Shown here: one piece after another, positions 1 to 7,589 of the stretch
Layout: each line of letters opens with the position of its first letter
How positions within the stretch are numbered: position 1 is the first letter of the stretch
Assembly: GCF_000186265.1 (NCBI RefSeq)
Contig: NC_014934.1
Span: 4,464,001-4,528,000 of the forward strand
Source of the DNA: Cellulophaga algicola DSM 14237
GTDB taxonomy: Bacteria; Bacteroidota; Bacteroidia; Flavobacteriales; Flavobacteriaceae
Reading direction: 5' to 3'
DNA: 64,000 nucleotides
Notes under the pieces: generated by a model
Database searches by the model: none
Seen by the model: the letters and a program-made list of their open reading frames with translations, nothing else
What the model was told of the DNA's origin: nothing
Translations under genes and position numbers: made by a program

Positions 1-196
1 GTTTCTCCTTCTAACTTTCTCATGCTTTTTTTATTTAATCAAGACAATTTGCTGTCCTGCTTTATTTGGACACTAAAAAAATGATGGTGTTACAAACACT
101 ATATTTCTATGTGCCCATATTAATCCCTATACGGAATAAACCGAAAATAGAATTACTTACCTGAAGCCTCCTATAGTGCTAGAAAAATCATTTTAT

Positions 197-236
197 TTAC
201 CAATCGTTCGGTAATTGATTTATTTTTTTATCTTTG
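197..236 (+). promoter_or_regulatory. tetR promoter with TetR-type operator
   Basis: An imperfect 18-bp inverted repeat, TTACCAATCGTTCGGTAA at 197-214, lies where the -33 element should be. A perfect flavobacterial -7 element, TATCTTTG, follows at 229-236. The start codon at 241 is only four bases past the -7 element, so the transcript should have little or no leader. The reverse complement of this repeat matches the repeat at 824-841 in 15 of 18 positions, so one regulator probably binds both (inference: autorepression). Confidence 0.75.
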
Positions 237-240
237 CAGC

Positions 241-804
241 ATGAGACCACAGAAAGTACAAGACGCCGAAATCATGACAAGCTTAGTAAAAACCTTTCGT
301 TCTAAAGGATATGAAGGGACTAGTCTTGCCGAATTAGCGGCAAGTACCGGATTAAAAAAAGCGAGTCTTTATCACCGTTTTCCGAAGGGCAAGCAAGAAA
401 TGGCCTCTGCTGTTCTCGATTTTTTAGAAGAATGGGTAGATCAACATCTGTTTACACTATTGTTAGATGAGAACAAAACCCCTGAAGAACGAATAAAAGA
501 AGGCATCGCCGAAATTAGAAAATCTTATGATCATGGTAAAGAAACTTGCATTTTTAGGGCGCTTTCTTTGGGCCAAAGTTTAGAATTATTTGAAGTCCAA
601 ATTAATAGAGGAATGAGCAAATGGATTCATGCCTTCAAGAATATAGGAATAGCTTTAGGCTTAACGGCATCTGAAGCACAGCAGCAAGCTGTTGATACGC
701 TGATAAAAATACAGGGAAGTCTTATTGTTACAAGAGGCATGAATGACTTAGCTATATTTGAAACTACCCTACAAGAAATACAAACTACCTACCTAAAACC
801 ATAA
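241..804 (+). CDS. TetR/AcrR family transcriptional regulator
   Basis: A 187-residue TetR-family repressor. The N-terminal helix-turn-helix is clear: residues 10-50 carry the pattern FRSKGYEGTSLAELA followed by GLKKASLYHRFPKGKQEM, close to the family pattern in which a tyrosine-phenylalanine pair precedes the helix boundary. The C-terminal half should be the ligand-binding and dimerisation domain; its ligand cannot be read from sequence. ATG 241 gives the usual short arm before helix 1 and lies just after a perfect -7 box, so the mRNA may be leaderless. Matching inverted repeats lie in its own promoter and in that of the hydrolase pair downstream, so it probably represses both. The family call is firm; the regulon is inference. 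Confidence 0.93.
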   Translation: MRPQKVQDAEIMTSLVKTFRSKGYEGTSLAELAASTGLKKASLYHRFPKGKQEMASAVLDFLEEWVDQHLFTLLLDENKTPEERIKEGIAEIRKSYDHGKETCIFRALSLGQSLELFEVQINRGMSKWIHAFKNIGIALGLTASEAQQQAVDTLIKIQGSLIVTRGMNDLAIFETTLQEIQTTYLKP

Positions 805-823
805 AAAAATTTATATACTTATT

Positions 824-859
824 TTACCGAATGGTCGGTAATTACATCTTTTATACTTG
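824..859 (+). promoter_or_regulatory. Hydrolase promoter with TetR-type operator
   Basis: The inverted repeat TTACCGAATGGTCGGTAA at 824-841 is followed by a -7-like element TATACTTG at 852-859, one base off the consensus. The repeat occupies the -33 region, the same arrangement as in the tetR promoter. Binding of the neighbouring TetR here would block the hydrolase pair. Confidence 0.72.
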
Positions 860-874
860 AAATTTAAAAAAATT

Positions 875-1861
875 ATGAAAAATATAGCAACAACAGTACT
901 CTTAGCAATTACGTTATTCTCGTGTGTTTCTAAAAATGAAGTTCCCACTCCTACCTCCAATACAAGCGTGAACGAGCCGAATACATCAGTAGAGTTTGGC
1001 ACACAATACAAATCCATAAAAATAGATGGGATTAGTATTGCTTATCGAGAAGCGGGTAATCCTGAAAACCAAACTATTGTTTTGTTGCACGGTTTTCCTG
1101 CATCATCCCATCAATACAGAAAAGTATTTTCACAATTGTCTGGAGCATACCATTTAATAGCTCCCGATTATCCTGGCTTTGGAAATAGCGATTTTCCTGA
1201 CGCGAAAGATTATACCTATACTTTTGATACTATCGCCACCACTATAGATACTTTCCTAGAACAAAAAGGAATTAATTCTTACGCCTTAATGATCCAAGAT
1301 TACGGAGCGCCTATTGGTTTTAGAATTGCAACAGCACACCCAGAACGCGTAACGGCTATCATCAACCAAAACGGAAATGCTTATGAAGAAGGATTAGGCG
1401 CAGCTTGGGCGGATACTAGAGCCCTTTGGGAAAATAGAACGAAAGACACCGAAGCTGCCTTGTTACCCGCCTTTTCATTAGAAGGTTTAAAATGGCAATA
1501 CACGCATGGCGTACGAAATATAGAAACCGTAAATCCTGATAATTGGAATTTGGATTATTCACGTTTGTCTAGGCCTAACGCACATAAAATAAATCTAGAT
1601 TTATTTTATGATTACCAGAACAACGTAAAACTATACCCTAAATGGCAACAATATTTAAGAGATCATCAACCTCCATTATTAATTGTTTGGGGTAAAAACG
1701 ATGCATATTTTCCTGAAAGTGGCGCAGAAGCTTTTAAGAAAGATGTTAAAGACATAGATTACAACATTTATGATACGGGCCACTTTGCGCTTGAAGAAGA
1801 GGGTGATGCTATCATCAAAAAAATTAGCGCTTTTATGAAAACATTACATACACGAGCATAA
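875..1861 (+). CDS. Alpha/beta hydrolase lipoprotein, haloalkane dehalogenase-like
   Basis: A 328-residue alpha/beta-fold hydrolase made as a lipoprotein. The signal peptide ends in the lipobox LFSC with Cys17 as lipid anchor. The oxyanion-side motif HGFP is at 72-75. The nucleophile elbow reads IQDYGAP with Asp142, an acidic nucleophile like that of haloalkane and fluoroacetate dehalogenases or epoxide hydrolases rather than a serine esterase. WGKNDAYF and TGHFALEE near the C-terminus supply the remaining acid and the histidine. The tryptophan that usually follows the nucleophile in haloalkane dehalogenases is a tyrosine here, so substrate is open. ATG 875 is chosen over an in-frame TTG at 857, which lies inside the -7 element. 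It overlaps the next gene by one base and probably descends from the same duplication. Epoxide hydrolase remains an alternative. Confidence 0.85.
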   Translation: MKNIATTVLLAITLFSCVSKNEVPTPTSNTSVNEPNTSVEFGTQYKSIKIDGISIAYREAGNPENQTIVLLHGFPASSHQYRKVFSQLSGAYHLIAPDYPGFGNSDFPDAKDYTYTFDTIATTIDTFLEQKGINSYALMIQDYGAPIGFRIATAHPERVTAIINQNGNAYEEGLGAAWADTRALWENRTKDTEAALLPAFSLEGLKWQYTHGVRNIETVNPDNWNLDYSRLSRPNAHKINLDLFYDYQNNVKLYPKWQQYLRDHQPPLLIVWGKNDAYFPESGAEAFKKDVKDIDYNIYDTGHFALEEEGDAIIKKISAFMKTLHTRA

Positions 1862-2823
1862 TGAAAATTAGCACCTATTTGCTTGGTACCTTAAGTTTAT
1901 TCGTGATAGGCTGCCAGGAATTACCCACATCAATACAAGAGGATAGTGTCTTTTTTCTTCCTCCACCCACTACCTATAATACCTTAGAAGTAAACGGTGT
2001 AGATTTGTTTTATAGAGAAGCTGGCGATCCTAAAAAACCCACGATTGTATTATTACATGGCTATCCATCTTCTTCCCATAGTTACCGAAATTTGATTCCC
2101 ATGTTAGCCAGCCAATACCATATTATTGCACCAGATAATCTAGGTTCGGGATATAGCGATCATCTAAATCCAGAAACTACTACATATACGTTTGATTTAC
2201 TTGCAGAATATACCAATGAGTTACTCGATGAACTAAAAATAACAAATTACACCTTGTATATGCAAGATTTTGGTGCTCCTGTTGGTTACCGAATGATGAT
2301 GAAGGATCCTGAAAGAATAGATGCTTTAATTGTACAAAATGCTAATGCATATTTAGACGGCTTGACCCAAGAAAGACAAGCATTCTTTAAAAAGGCACAA
2401 GAAGATACCTCAGAAGAAGAACTAGATTTTTTATATCATATCACTAGTGAGGAGGTTATTATTAATAAACAATATTTATTTGATCTTGAAACGACCAATT
2501 ACAACATCCAAAGTCCTGATGCTTGGACACATGACCTAACGTTCTTAAATACCAGAGTAGATAGATTAATTCAAGTACAATTATTTCAAGACTATTACAA
2601 CAACCTTCTTGCCTACCCTACTTGGCAAAAGATGTTGAAAGAAACACAACCCAAAACATTAATTACATGGGGCGCAAAAGATGTGAAATTTAATGCGGAT
2701 GGCGCCAGAGCTTATTTAAGAGATTTACCCAATGCAGAACTACATTTATTGGATGCTGGCCATTTTGCAGCGGAAGAAAAGACTCGCGATATAGCGCTAC
2801 TTATCCTTAATTTCCTTGAGTAG
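1861..2823 (+). CDS. Alpha/beta hydrolase lipoprotein, tandem paralogue
   Basis: A 320-residue paralogue of the preceding hydrolase with the same layout: lipobox FVIGC with Cys18, HGYP at 66-69, nucleophile elbow MQDFGAP with Asp136, an acid in WGAKDVKF and the histidine in AGHFAAEE. The nucleophile is followed by phenylalanine where the first copy has tyrosine, and the cap regions differ, so substrate ranges may differ. The start codon shares a base with the stop of the first copy (TAATG), which suggests translational coupling. A terminator follows immediately. Family is clear; substrate unknown. Confidence 0.84.
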   Translation: MKISTYLLGTLSLFVIGCQELPTSIQEDSVFFLPPPTTYNTLEVNGVDLFYREAGDPKKPTIVLLHGYPSSSHSYRNLIPMLASQYHIIAPDNLGSGYSDHLNPETTTYTFDLLAEYTNELLDELKITNYTLYMQDFGAPVGYRMMMKDPERIDALIVQNANAYLDGLTQERQAFFKKAQEDTSEEELDFLYHITSEEVIINKQYLFDLETTNYNIQSPDAWTHDLTFLNTRVDRLIQVQLFQDYYNNLLAYPTWQKMLKETQPKTLITWGAKDVKFNADGARAYLRDLPNAELHLLDAGHFAAEEKTRDIALLILNFLE

Positions 2824-2833
2824 TTTAAAGCAT

Positions 2834-2867
2834 AAAAAAAGCGTATTCCCATGGATACGCTTTTTTT
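2834..2867. terminator. Rho-independent terminator, probably bidirectional
   Basis: Stem AGCGTAT/ATACGCT flanked by seven A on the left and seven T on the right. It lies between the convergent hydrolase pair and the PRPP-synthetase-like gene and can end transcripts from both sides. Confidence 0.85.
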
Positions 2868-2930
2868 AATTTAAGCTTTTAATGATCTTCTAACATCAAA
2901 TATAGCTCCCTAAAAAAAACTATAGTATAA

Positions 2931-3689
2931 TTAAATGACGGAATATTGTGTTACAAATTCATCTGTAATATCTTTAAAACTATTGGTACAGTAGACGTGG
3001 TCAATGCTTTCTTTTAACTCCTCAAAGCCATAGTTAAATTGCGCATGTGTTACGTATAAAAATACTTTTGTAGCCCCTTGAGATTTTAAGGCTTCTGCTA
3101 AGAATTTAAAGGTTCTTCCACCGTCTGCTAAATCATCTACAATCAAGCATTCTTTTCCTTTTACATCGCCTTGAATACTTATCTCAGGAGCGCCGTTTAC
3201 GCGAACTTTATTAGAAGGTACTAAATCTGCTTGCAATTTTTCAGCAATTTCATGTGTGGTCTTATAAGCCCCCGCATCTGGGCTCACCAATACCGGATTA
3301 CCTAATACCTTAAACGTTTTTTCTACAAATTGAAAATGAGAGATCATTTCACTATTCGCTATCAATGCCAGAGATATAGGACTGTGCGGATGTAAAATAG
3401 AAACTTTATCGAACTTCATGCTATTGATAAAATTAGCAATCACTTTTAAATCAAAAGATTCTGCTTTATGAAACCGTCTATCGGAACGCTGCCCAATTAA
3501 ACATAAAATGGTTAAAGTCGCAACGGCATTTTTATGCATCGCATTTTCTGCATCCCAAGCCTCTTTTACAGCAGCTATGGTAAATAAATCTTGATAACTA
3601 TTCCCTCTAATTTTAAGGTCTAAATTACCTCCTTCTGTAATTTTGGCGGTTACTTGCCCGTCATTAAATTTCTTTATGTCGTATTTCAT
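2931..3689 (-). CDS. PRPP-synthetase-like protein (short Prs or ADPR-PP synthetase)
   Basis: A 252-residue member of the ribose-phosphate pyrophosphokinase family. Residues 67-73 (QRSDRRF) match the ATP-binding stretch of Prs, VSPDAGAY at 135-142 matches the VSPDxGG segment, and IVDDLADGGRT at 183-193 is the phosphoribosyl-binding loop. It is about 60 residues shorter than housekeeping Prs (about 315), and the lysine/arginine-rich catalytic flexible loop is not obvious. It is the last gene of the NAD operon, ten bases after its neighbour. The simple reading is PRPP supply for the NAMPT-like enzyme. An alternative is the NARP1 pathway, where a Prs relative pyrophosphorylates ADP-ribose. Sequence reading cannot separate these. 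Confidence 0.82.
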   Translation of the reverse strand: MKYDIKKFNDGQVTAKITEGGNLDLKIRGNSYQDLFTIAAVKEAWDAENAMHKNAVATLTILCLIGQRSDRRFHKAESFDLKVIANFINSMKFDKVSILHPHSPISLALIANSEMISHFQFVEKTFKVLGNPVLVSPDAGAYKTTHEIAEKLQADLVPSNKVRVNGAPEISIQGDVKGKECLIVDDLADGGRTFKFLAEALKSQGATKVFLYVTHAQFNYGFEELKESIDHVYCTNSFKDITDEFVTQYSVI

Positions 3690-3699
3690 CTGTACTATT

Positions 3700-4692
3700 T
3701 TAACTATTATATTTCGCTATGGCTTTTTTTAGTTCTGTATTTGAATTACCATAACTTACTACTTGAACATCCAATGGAGTATTCTTAAACTTTTCAATAG
3801 CATTAATTAATGATTCTATGATCCAATTAATATCATTGCCAAATGCACCACCACCAACTAAGGTTAAAAAAACTTTATTTGATTTTCCTTTCTCCATGTT
3901 AATCTTCGCGGCACATAAAGATGCTTCATATGTGGCTTCTAAAATTATTCTCGCAAAATTTTCCCAATAAAAAAAATCAATTTGAGAATATGCCACAGGT
4001 AGTGCCGAACAATAAACTTGTGATACAATTTGATTTTCATCGATGAGGGTCACTTCTGTATTCCATTGTATCCCTACTTTTAACTTTCCTTTTAAACGTT
4101 CTCTTTCCGAGTTATTTAAATGACTCAATTGTTTGTTGATGGCAAGAAGTCCATTTTGATGCACTAAGGCATATCCATTTTTCATTTCCCATAAATGTAG
4201 CTGTTCATTATTCAATTCTTTCCCTATTGCATCCAAACAGTCTATTTGATTTGAGCTAGTCTGCCCTAAAGCATTTGCTATAGGTAGAAAATAATTCCGA
4301 TATATAGTCCCTGCTCCACAAGCAATAGCACAAGCTGGTCCTTGTGTAAAATCGTTTTCATAAATAGCTATCCCTTTTTCTGGAGTAACAAAAGGATCAA
4401 CCATCTCTAATAAATTAAATTGAGAAGCTGCTTGAAAAAGTGCATGGTTATTGTTTAAATCACAATGTAAGTCCTGAATATCTGCTACAATTTCTGATAT
4501 CTTTAGCGTTCCTAGAACTGCTGGTCCTTCACATTGTATTCTTAGTTCTTCTAAGGAAACAATCTCTAATGCTCCAAATTGATACGATTTACCGTTACGA
4601 GTAGAAACAAGGGTTTGTTCATCAATATGGATGTTATTTTGCACATTTTCATGTGATATTTCCTTAAAACCAGTCAATTTCTCAAACCACAT
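3700..4692 (-). CDS. Unknown NAD-operon protein, possibly macrodomain-like
   Basis: A 330-residue protein I do not firmly recognise. No signal peptide or membrane segment is visible. The C-terminal third contains a hydrophobic strand followed by GGGAFGNDINWIIESL (about residues 280-295), which resembles the GCGxFGN segment and following helix of PARG/macrodomain proteins that bind ADP-ribose. Around residue 125 there is TQGPACAIACGAGTIYRNYF, rich in glycine, alanine and cysteine. It sits between the NAMPT-like and Prs-like genes under an apparent NrtR promoter, so an ADP-ribose-related role is attractive but is inference. A new NAD-associated fold is the alternative. Confidence 0.45.
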   Translation of the reverse strand: MWFEKLTGFKEISHENVQNNIHIDEQTLVSTRNGKSYQFGALEIVSLEELRIQCEGPAVLGTLKISEIVADIQDLHCDLNNNHALFQAASQFNLLEMVDPFVTPEKGIAIYENDFTQGPACAIACGAGTIYRNYFLPIANALGQTSSNQIDCLDAIGKELNNEQLHLWEMKNGYALVHQNGLLAINKQLSHLNNSERERLKGKLKVGIQWNTEVTLIDENQIVSQVYCSALPVAYSQIDFFYWENFARIILEATYEASLCAAKINMEKGKSNKVFLTLVGGGAFGNDINWIIESLINAIEKFKNTPLDVQVVSYGNSNTELKKAIAKYNS

Positions 4693-4735
4693 ATTTTTTA
4701 AATTGAGTTTTTAATAGCCTCTCTTATTTCATTTT

Positions 4736-6190
4736 TTATAGATTCTCATTAATCCGATCTCTTATCTCTTGCAGGTTTACTTGATTCATAAATTTTCCGT
4801 CTTCATAAATTACCTGCAATGCTCCTTCGTTTTCTATTGCTGGTGTTACTTGATCTACTAAAACAAACTCACCATCAATCACATCCACTTTTATCAATCC
4901 TTTAGCTGATTTTTTAACTCCGTCATCTGTAATTGGATCTTTAAAAATTTCTCTTCGTTCACCATGTACCACTACAGAAGTAGCTTTCATTGCAAAACCA
5001 AAAGTATCTCTGGTATTAAATTGGTAGGTAAAAGAACCAATTCCTAATACCACATTAGTAGTAGCGAAACCTTTATCACTCAAACGCTGACAAATACTTT
5101 CTGCTCTTTCCGTAGTAATACTATCCCCATATATAGCACCAATATGTGCATCTAAAACTTTAAACCCTTGTGCATTTACCGTACCTCCAAAGATGTCCCA
5201 AAGGAGTTCTACCACGCCTTTATCTTTAGGGCTTTCTGCCCCAAGTGCTGCAGCTTCTCCGCAGATAATGTCTACAGGGTCTCCACTATCTGGTCTAATC
5301 ACCAATTTACCATCTCTTGCTAGAACTTCTTCTTTTAACTGCGGTAAATACTCGGTAAGTACTTTCCATAAATCCCACGTATCACTTACTACAGATAATA
5401 TTCCCGTTGGGTAGGTATTCATTAAGGCTCTAAACGTTCCTATTTCATCGTCTTTTGTTCCTGCACACATTACGGAGTGCTCTGTAGCATTAACAGAACC
5501 TACAACAAAGCCTTTGGCATGGTAATAATTGCGAAGTGTACTTATTACAGGCAAGGTATCTGATCCCAAAAATACTGCTGCGTGCCCCATACCTGAAGAA
5601 ACTGCACTTTGCAAGCCTCCCATTCCACGCATAGAAAAATCATGCCCTTGAAAATCTATAAAGCCTAAATTTTCTTTATCGGTGGCTAAAGTCCATTTTT
5701 TGAAAATTCTTTTATAACATAAGGCAATAGATGCAGAGGTCATTGGTTGCCATAACATGGTAGATAAAATAGTTTCTAAAAAGTTCGTAATCCAATAAAA
5801 CTTTTTATCTGTATTTACCACCGTTACCATAGGCACTCTAATAGGAACCTCTAGTCCTTCTGGCAACGATTTAGCCCTGATAGGCAAATATTGCAAATCA
5901 TGTAGTTCTTCATAATGCGTCACATCATAATCGGTTCCCAAATACAAAGACAGCTCCTCTTTTAACTCATTACATACTTGCGCTTTTGGTTTAGAAAAGA
6001 AATTATCCTGAAAATAGTCATGCAACCATTGAAATACATATTGCTGGCCAAAAGAAACTACTTTATCGCAGCCTTTAGGTGCATATTTATTGCTTCTAGG
6101 CGTCCAATTGGAATATACTTCTTCTGTTCCTTTTGGGTATTGTTGGTGGTGTCCTGTTTTGTATCCGTCTGTTAAAAATAATCCGTTCAT
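4736..6190 (-). CDS. nadV: Nicotinamide phosphoribosyltransferase (NAMPT/NadV family)
   Basis: A 484-residue NAMPT family enzyme, which normally makes NMN from nicotinamide and PRPP in the cytoplasm. Conserved active-site blocks are visible: DFSMRG at 184-189, GSD at 209-211 (equivalent of the Asp that selects nicotinamide), ATEHS with His238 (the phosphorylated histidine of human NAMPT, His247), and IRPDSGDP with Arg299 and Asp301. The length is normal for bacterial NadV and slightly shorter than the animal enzyme. Its start is 11 bases after the upstream gene. Because its partner is a short Prs-like protein, it could instead be a Namat that joins nicotinamide to ADP-ribose pyrophosphate. 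The family call is firm; substrate choice is not. Confidence 0.92.
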   Translation of the reverse strand: MNGLFLTDGYKTGHHQQYPKGTEEVYSNWTPRSNKYAPKGCDKVVSFGQQYVFQWLHDYFQDNFFSKPKAQVCNELKEELSLYLGTDYDVTHYEELHDLQYLPIRAKSLPEGLEVPIRVPMVTVVNTDKKFYWITNFLETILSTMLWQPMTSASIALCYKRIFKKWTLATDKENLGFIDFQGHDFSMRGMGGLQSAVSSGMGHAAVFLGSDTLPVISTLRNYYHAKGFVVGSVNATEHSVMCAGTKDDEIGTFRALMNTYPTGILSVVSDTWDLWKVLTEYLPQLKEEVLARDGKLVIRPDSGDPVDIICGEAAALGAESPKDKGVVELLWDIFGGTVNAQGFKVLDAHIGAIYGDSITTERAESICQRLSDKGFATTNVVLGIGSFTYQFNTRDTFGFAMKATSVVVHGERREIFKDPITDDGVKKSAKGLIKVDVIDGEFVLVDQVTPAIENEGALQVIYEDGKFMNQVNLQEIRDRINENL

Positions 6191-6201
6191 GTTATGTTAT
6201 T

Positions 6202-6633
6202 TTAAGTTAGTGTGTCTATTGCCTCTTGGAGTGTCTTAAAAGTTGGTGTGTGATACCTTTCGCACAAGGTAACCACATAACTACTTTTATAAAACGCTTT
6301 AGGACAGACTACATATAATTTTTTAAAACTTGCATACAAGCCCAATTCTACTAAAGATATGGGCGATAATGCGTTGGGAAGGAAATTAAGAAGTACGATA
6401 TCTGCCATGGCCATAGCGTCTAACTCCCACTCCACATGTTTTTTCATTTGTAATGCATTTAAAGTATCATGATGCTCATTCGTAGGATCTAAAAACTGAT
6501 AGGAATTAGGTAAGCTTTTAACCACTTGAGTTCTCCAATTTACTGATTGATTAGGCGCCATACTTCCTGCTAAGAAAATATAACGTTGGTCTGTTTCTTT
6601 TATTGGAAGTTCTGCTTGCGATGTGAATACCAT
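6202..6633 (-). CDS. Nucleoside 2-deoxyribosyltransferase-like protein
   Basis: A 143-residue protein with the layout of the nucleoside 2-deoxyribosyltransferase-like family (Nuc_deoxyri_tr2 type): an early strand ending in IFLAGSM, then a tryptophan-arginine pair, FLDPTNE, and MADIVLLNFLP followed by SPISLVELGLYA, which holds the glutamate expected in the active site. Such proteins act on N-glycosidic bonds of nucleosides or nucleotides. As first gene after the operator-bearing promoter in an NAD operon, it might process nicotinamide riboside, NMN or related nucleosides; this is inference. ATG 6633 lies about 20 bases after the predicted transcript start. Confidence 0.75.
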   Translation of the reverse strand: MVFTSQAELPIKETDQRYIFLAGSMAPNQSVNWRTQVVKSLPNSYQFLDPTNEHHDTLNALQMKKHVEWELDAMAMADIVLLNFLPNALSPISLVELGLYASFKKLYVVCPKAFYKSSYVVTLCERYHTPTFKTLQEAIDTLT

Positions 6634-6641
6634 AATTTTTA

Positions 6642-6716
6642 TTTGCGTAATTATGACACAAATATAAAATGCTTTTACAGAATCTGCAACTTTTATTTGT
6701 GTTATTTTTACACAAA
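6642..6716 (-). promoter_or_regulatory. NAD operon promoter with two NrtR-type operators
   Basis: Two 21-bp inverted repeats of the form TTTGyGT-N7-ACACAAA lie at 6642-6662 and 6696-6716, centres 54 bp apart (about five helical turns). On the minus strand a perfect -7 element TATATTTG occupies 6666-6659 and a TTG -33 element 6689-6687, with 20 bases between them. The downstream repeat covers the -7 and start region; the other lies just upstream of -33. This suits looping or cooperative repression by the NrtR-like protein encoded upstream. Assignment of the regulator is by proximity. Confidence 0.72.
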
Positions 6717-6731
6717 CTAATTTTTTGTCCT

Positions 6732-7406
6732 TTAAATTTCGAAAATTATACCTTCCTTCTTGAGTTTAAAGTAACGTTTGTTATTGAACTTAAACAAGTT
6801 AGCAGGTCTTCCTGAACCCTTAGAAACTTTTTCATCAAGTTCATCTAAAATATTAAGACTTAACATTTTCTTTCTAAAATTACGTCGATCAATAGCTCTT
6901 CCTAAAAGCGTTGTATATAGTTTTTCTAAATCAGAGAAGGGAAATTTAGTATCTAATAATTCAAACCCAATAGGCTCATAAGTAATTTTTCCTTGCAACC
7001 GCGTTATAGCCATTTGCAGTATTGCTTCATGATCAAAAAACAAACTTGGTAATTCTGTTATATTAAACCACTGAACTTCTTCCGCATCGGTAGCCGCTAA
7101 AATTTTAAAAGCACTGGGTTTAATTAAACCAAAATAAGCTACAGACACTACCCTACTTCTTGGATCTCTTTTTGGATGACCAAATGTATACAGTTGTTCT
7201 AGGTAATTTATAGCGATACCTGTTTCTTCTTTAAGTTCTCTTGCTACAGCTTCTTCTAAGGATTCCTCTTCTAAAACAAAACCTCCTGGAATTGCCCATT
7301 GTCCCTTAAATGGTTCATATTTTCTTTTGATAAGTAATACAGATATGGTTCCAGATTCATAGCCAAAAACTACGGCATCTACAGAAAGTTGAATTGATTG
7401 GTGCAT
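6732..7406 (-). CDS. nrtR: NrtR-type Nudix transcriptional regulator
   Basis: A Nudix domain fused to a C-terminal winged helix, the layout of NrtR, repressor of NAD synthesis and salvage genes that responds to ADP-ribose in characterised members. The full Nudix signature is present at residues 42-64 (Gly42, Glu48, Arg56-Glu57, Glu60-Glu61, Gly63). Many NrtR proteins have lost catalytic residues, so this one may also hydrolyse its ligand. The winged-helix part, about 145-224, contains GRAIDRRNFRKK. I start at ATG 7406 because the family begins just before LSVDAVVFGY; ATGs upstream to 7448 add 14 unlikely residues. It lies directly upstream of the NAD genes and their paired operators. A sugar-type NrtR relative (AraR-like) is the alternative, but context favours NAD. 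Confidence 0.87.
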   Translation of the reverse strand: MHQSIQLSVDAVVFGYESGTISVLLIKRKYEPFKGQWAIPGGFVLEEESLEEAVARELKEETGIAINYLEQLYTFGHPKRDPRSRVVSVAYFGLIKPSAFKILAATDAEEVQWFNITELPSLFFDHEAILQMAITRLQGKITYEPIGFELLDTKFPFSDLEKLYTTLLGRAIDRRNFRKKMLSLNILDELDEKVSKGSGRPANLFKFNNKRYFKLKKEGIIFEI

Positions 7407-7572
7407 CTTATGCGTATTTAGTACGCTAATATATAACATAATTAGCAAGTTTTTATCCTAAGAAGAAATACCTAGCATACTCCCCTACTAATAAGTCTAC
7501 CTCTTATTTAAAAAATAGCTACCTCAATTTCTTTAATTAACATAATTTTAAATAGTTAACAAAAATAATTCC

Positions 7573-7580
7573 TAAATTTG
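7573..7580 (+). promoter_or_regulatory. Copper operon promoter -7 element
   Basis: TAAATTTG is a perfect match to TAnnTTTG. It lies nine bases before ATG 7590, so the leader is very short. A clear TTG -33 element is lacking; GTTAAC at 7555-7560 is the nearest candidate, which may mean activator dependence. Confidence 0.6.
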
Positions 7581-7589
7581 CATTTAATT

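Noticed and set aside
1-23. Possible minus-strand gene starting at an ATG at 23 and running off the window
   Set aside because: Only seven codons are visible and no promoter element lies upstream, so it cannot be supported.
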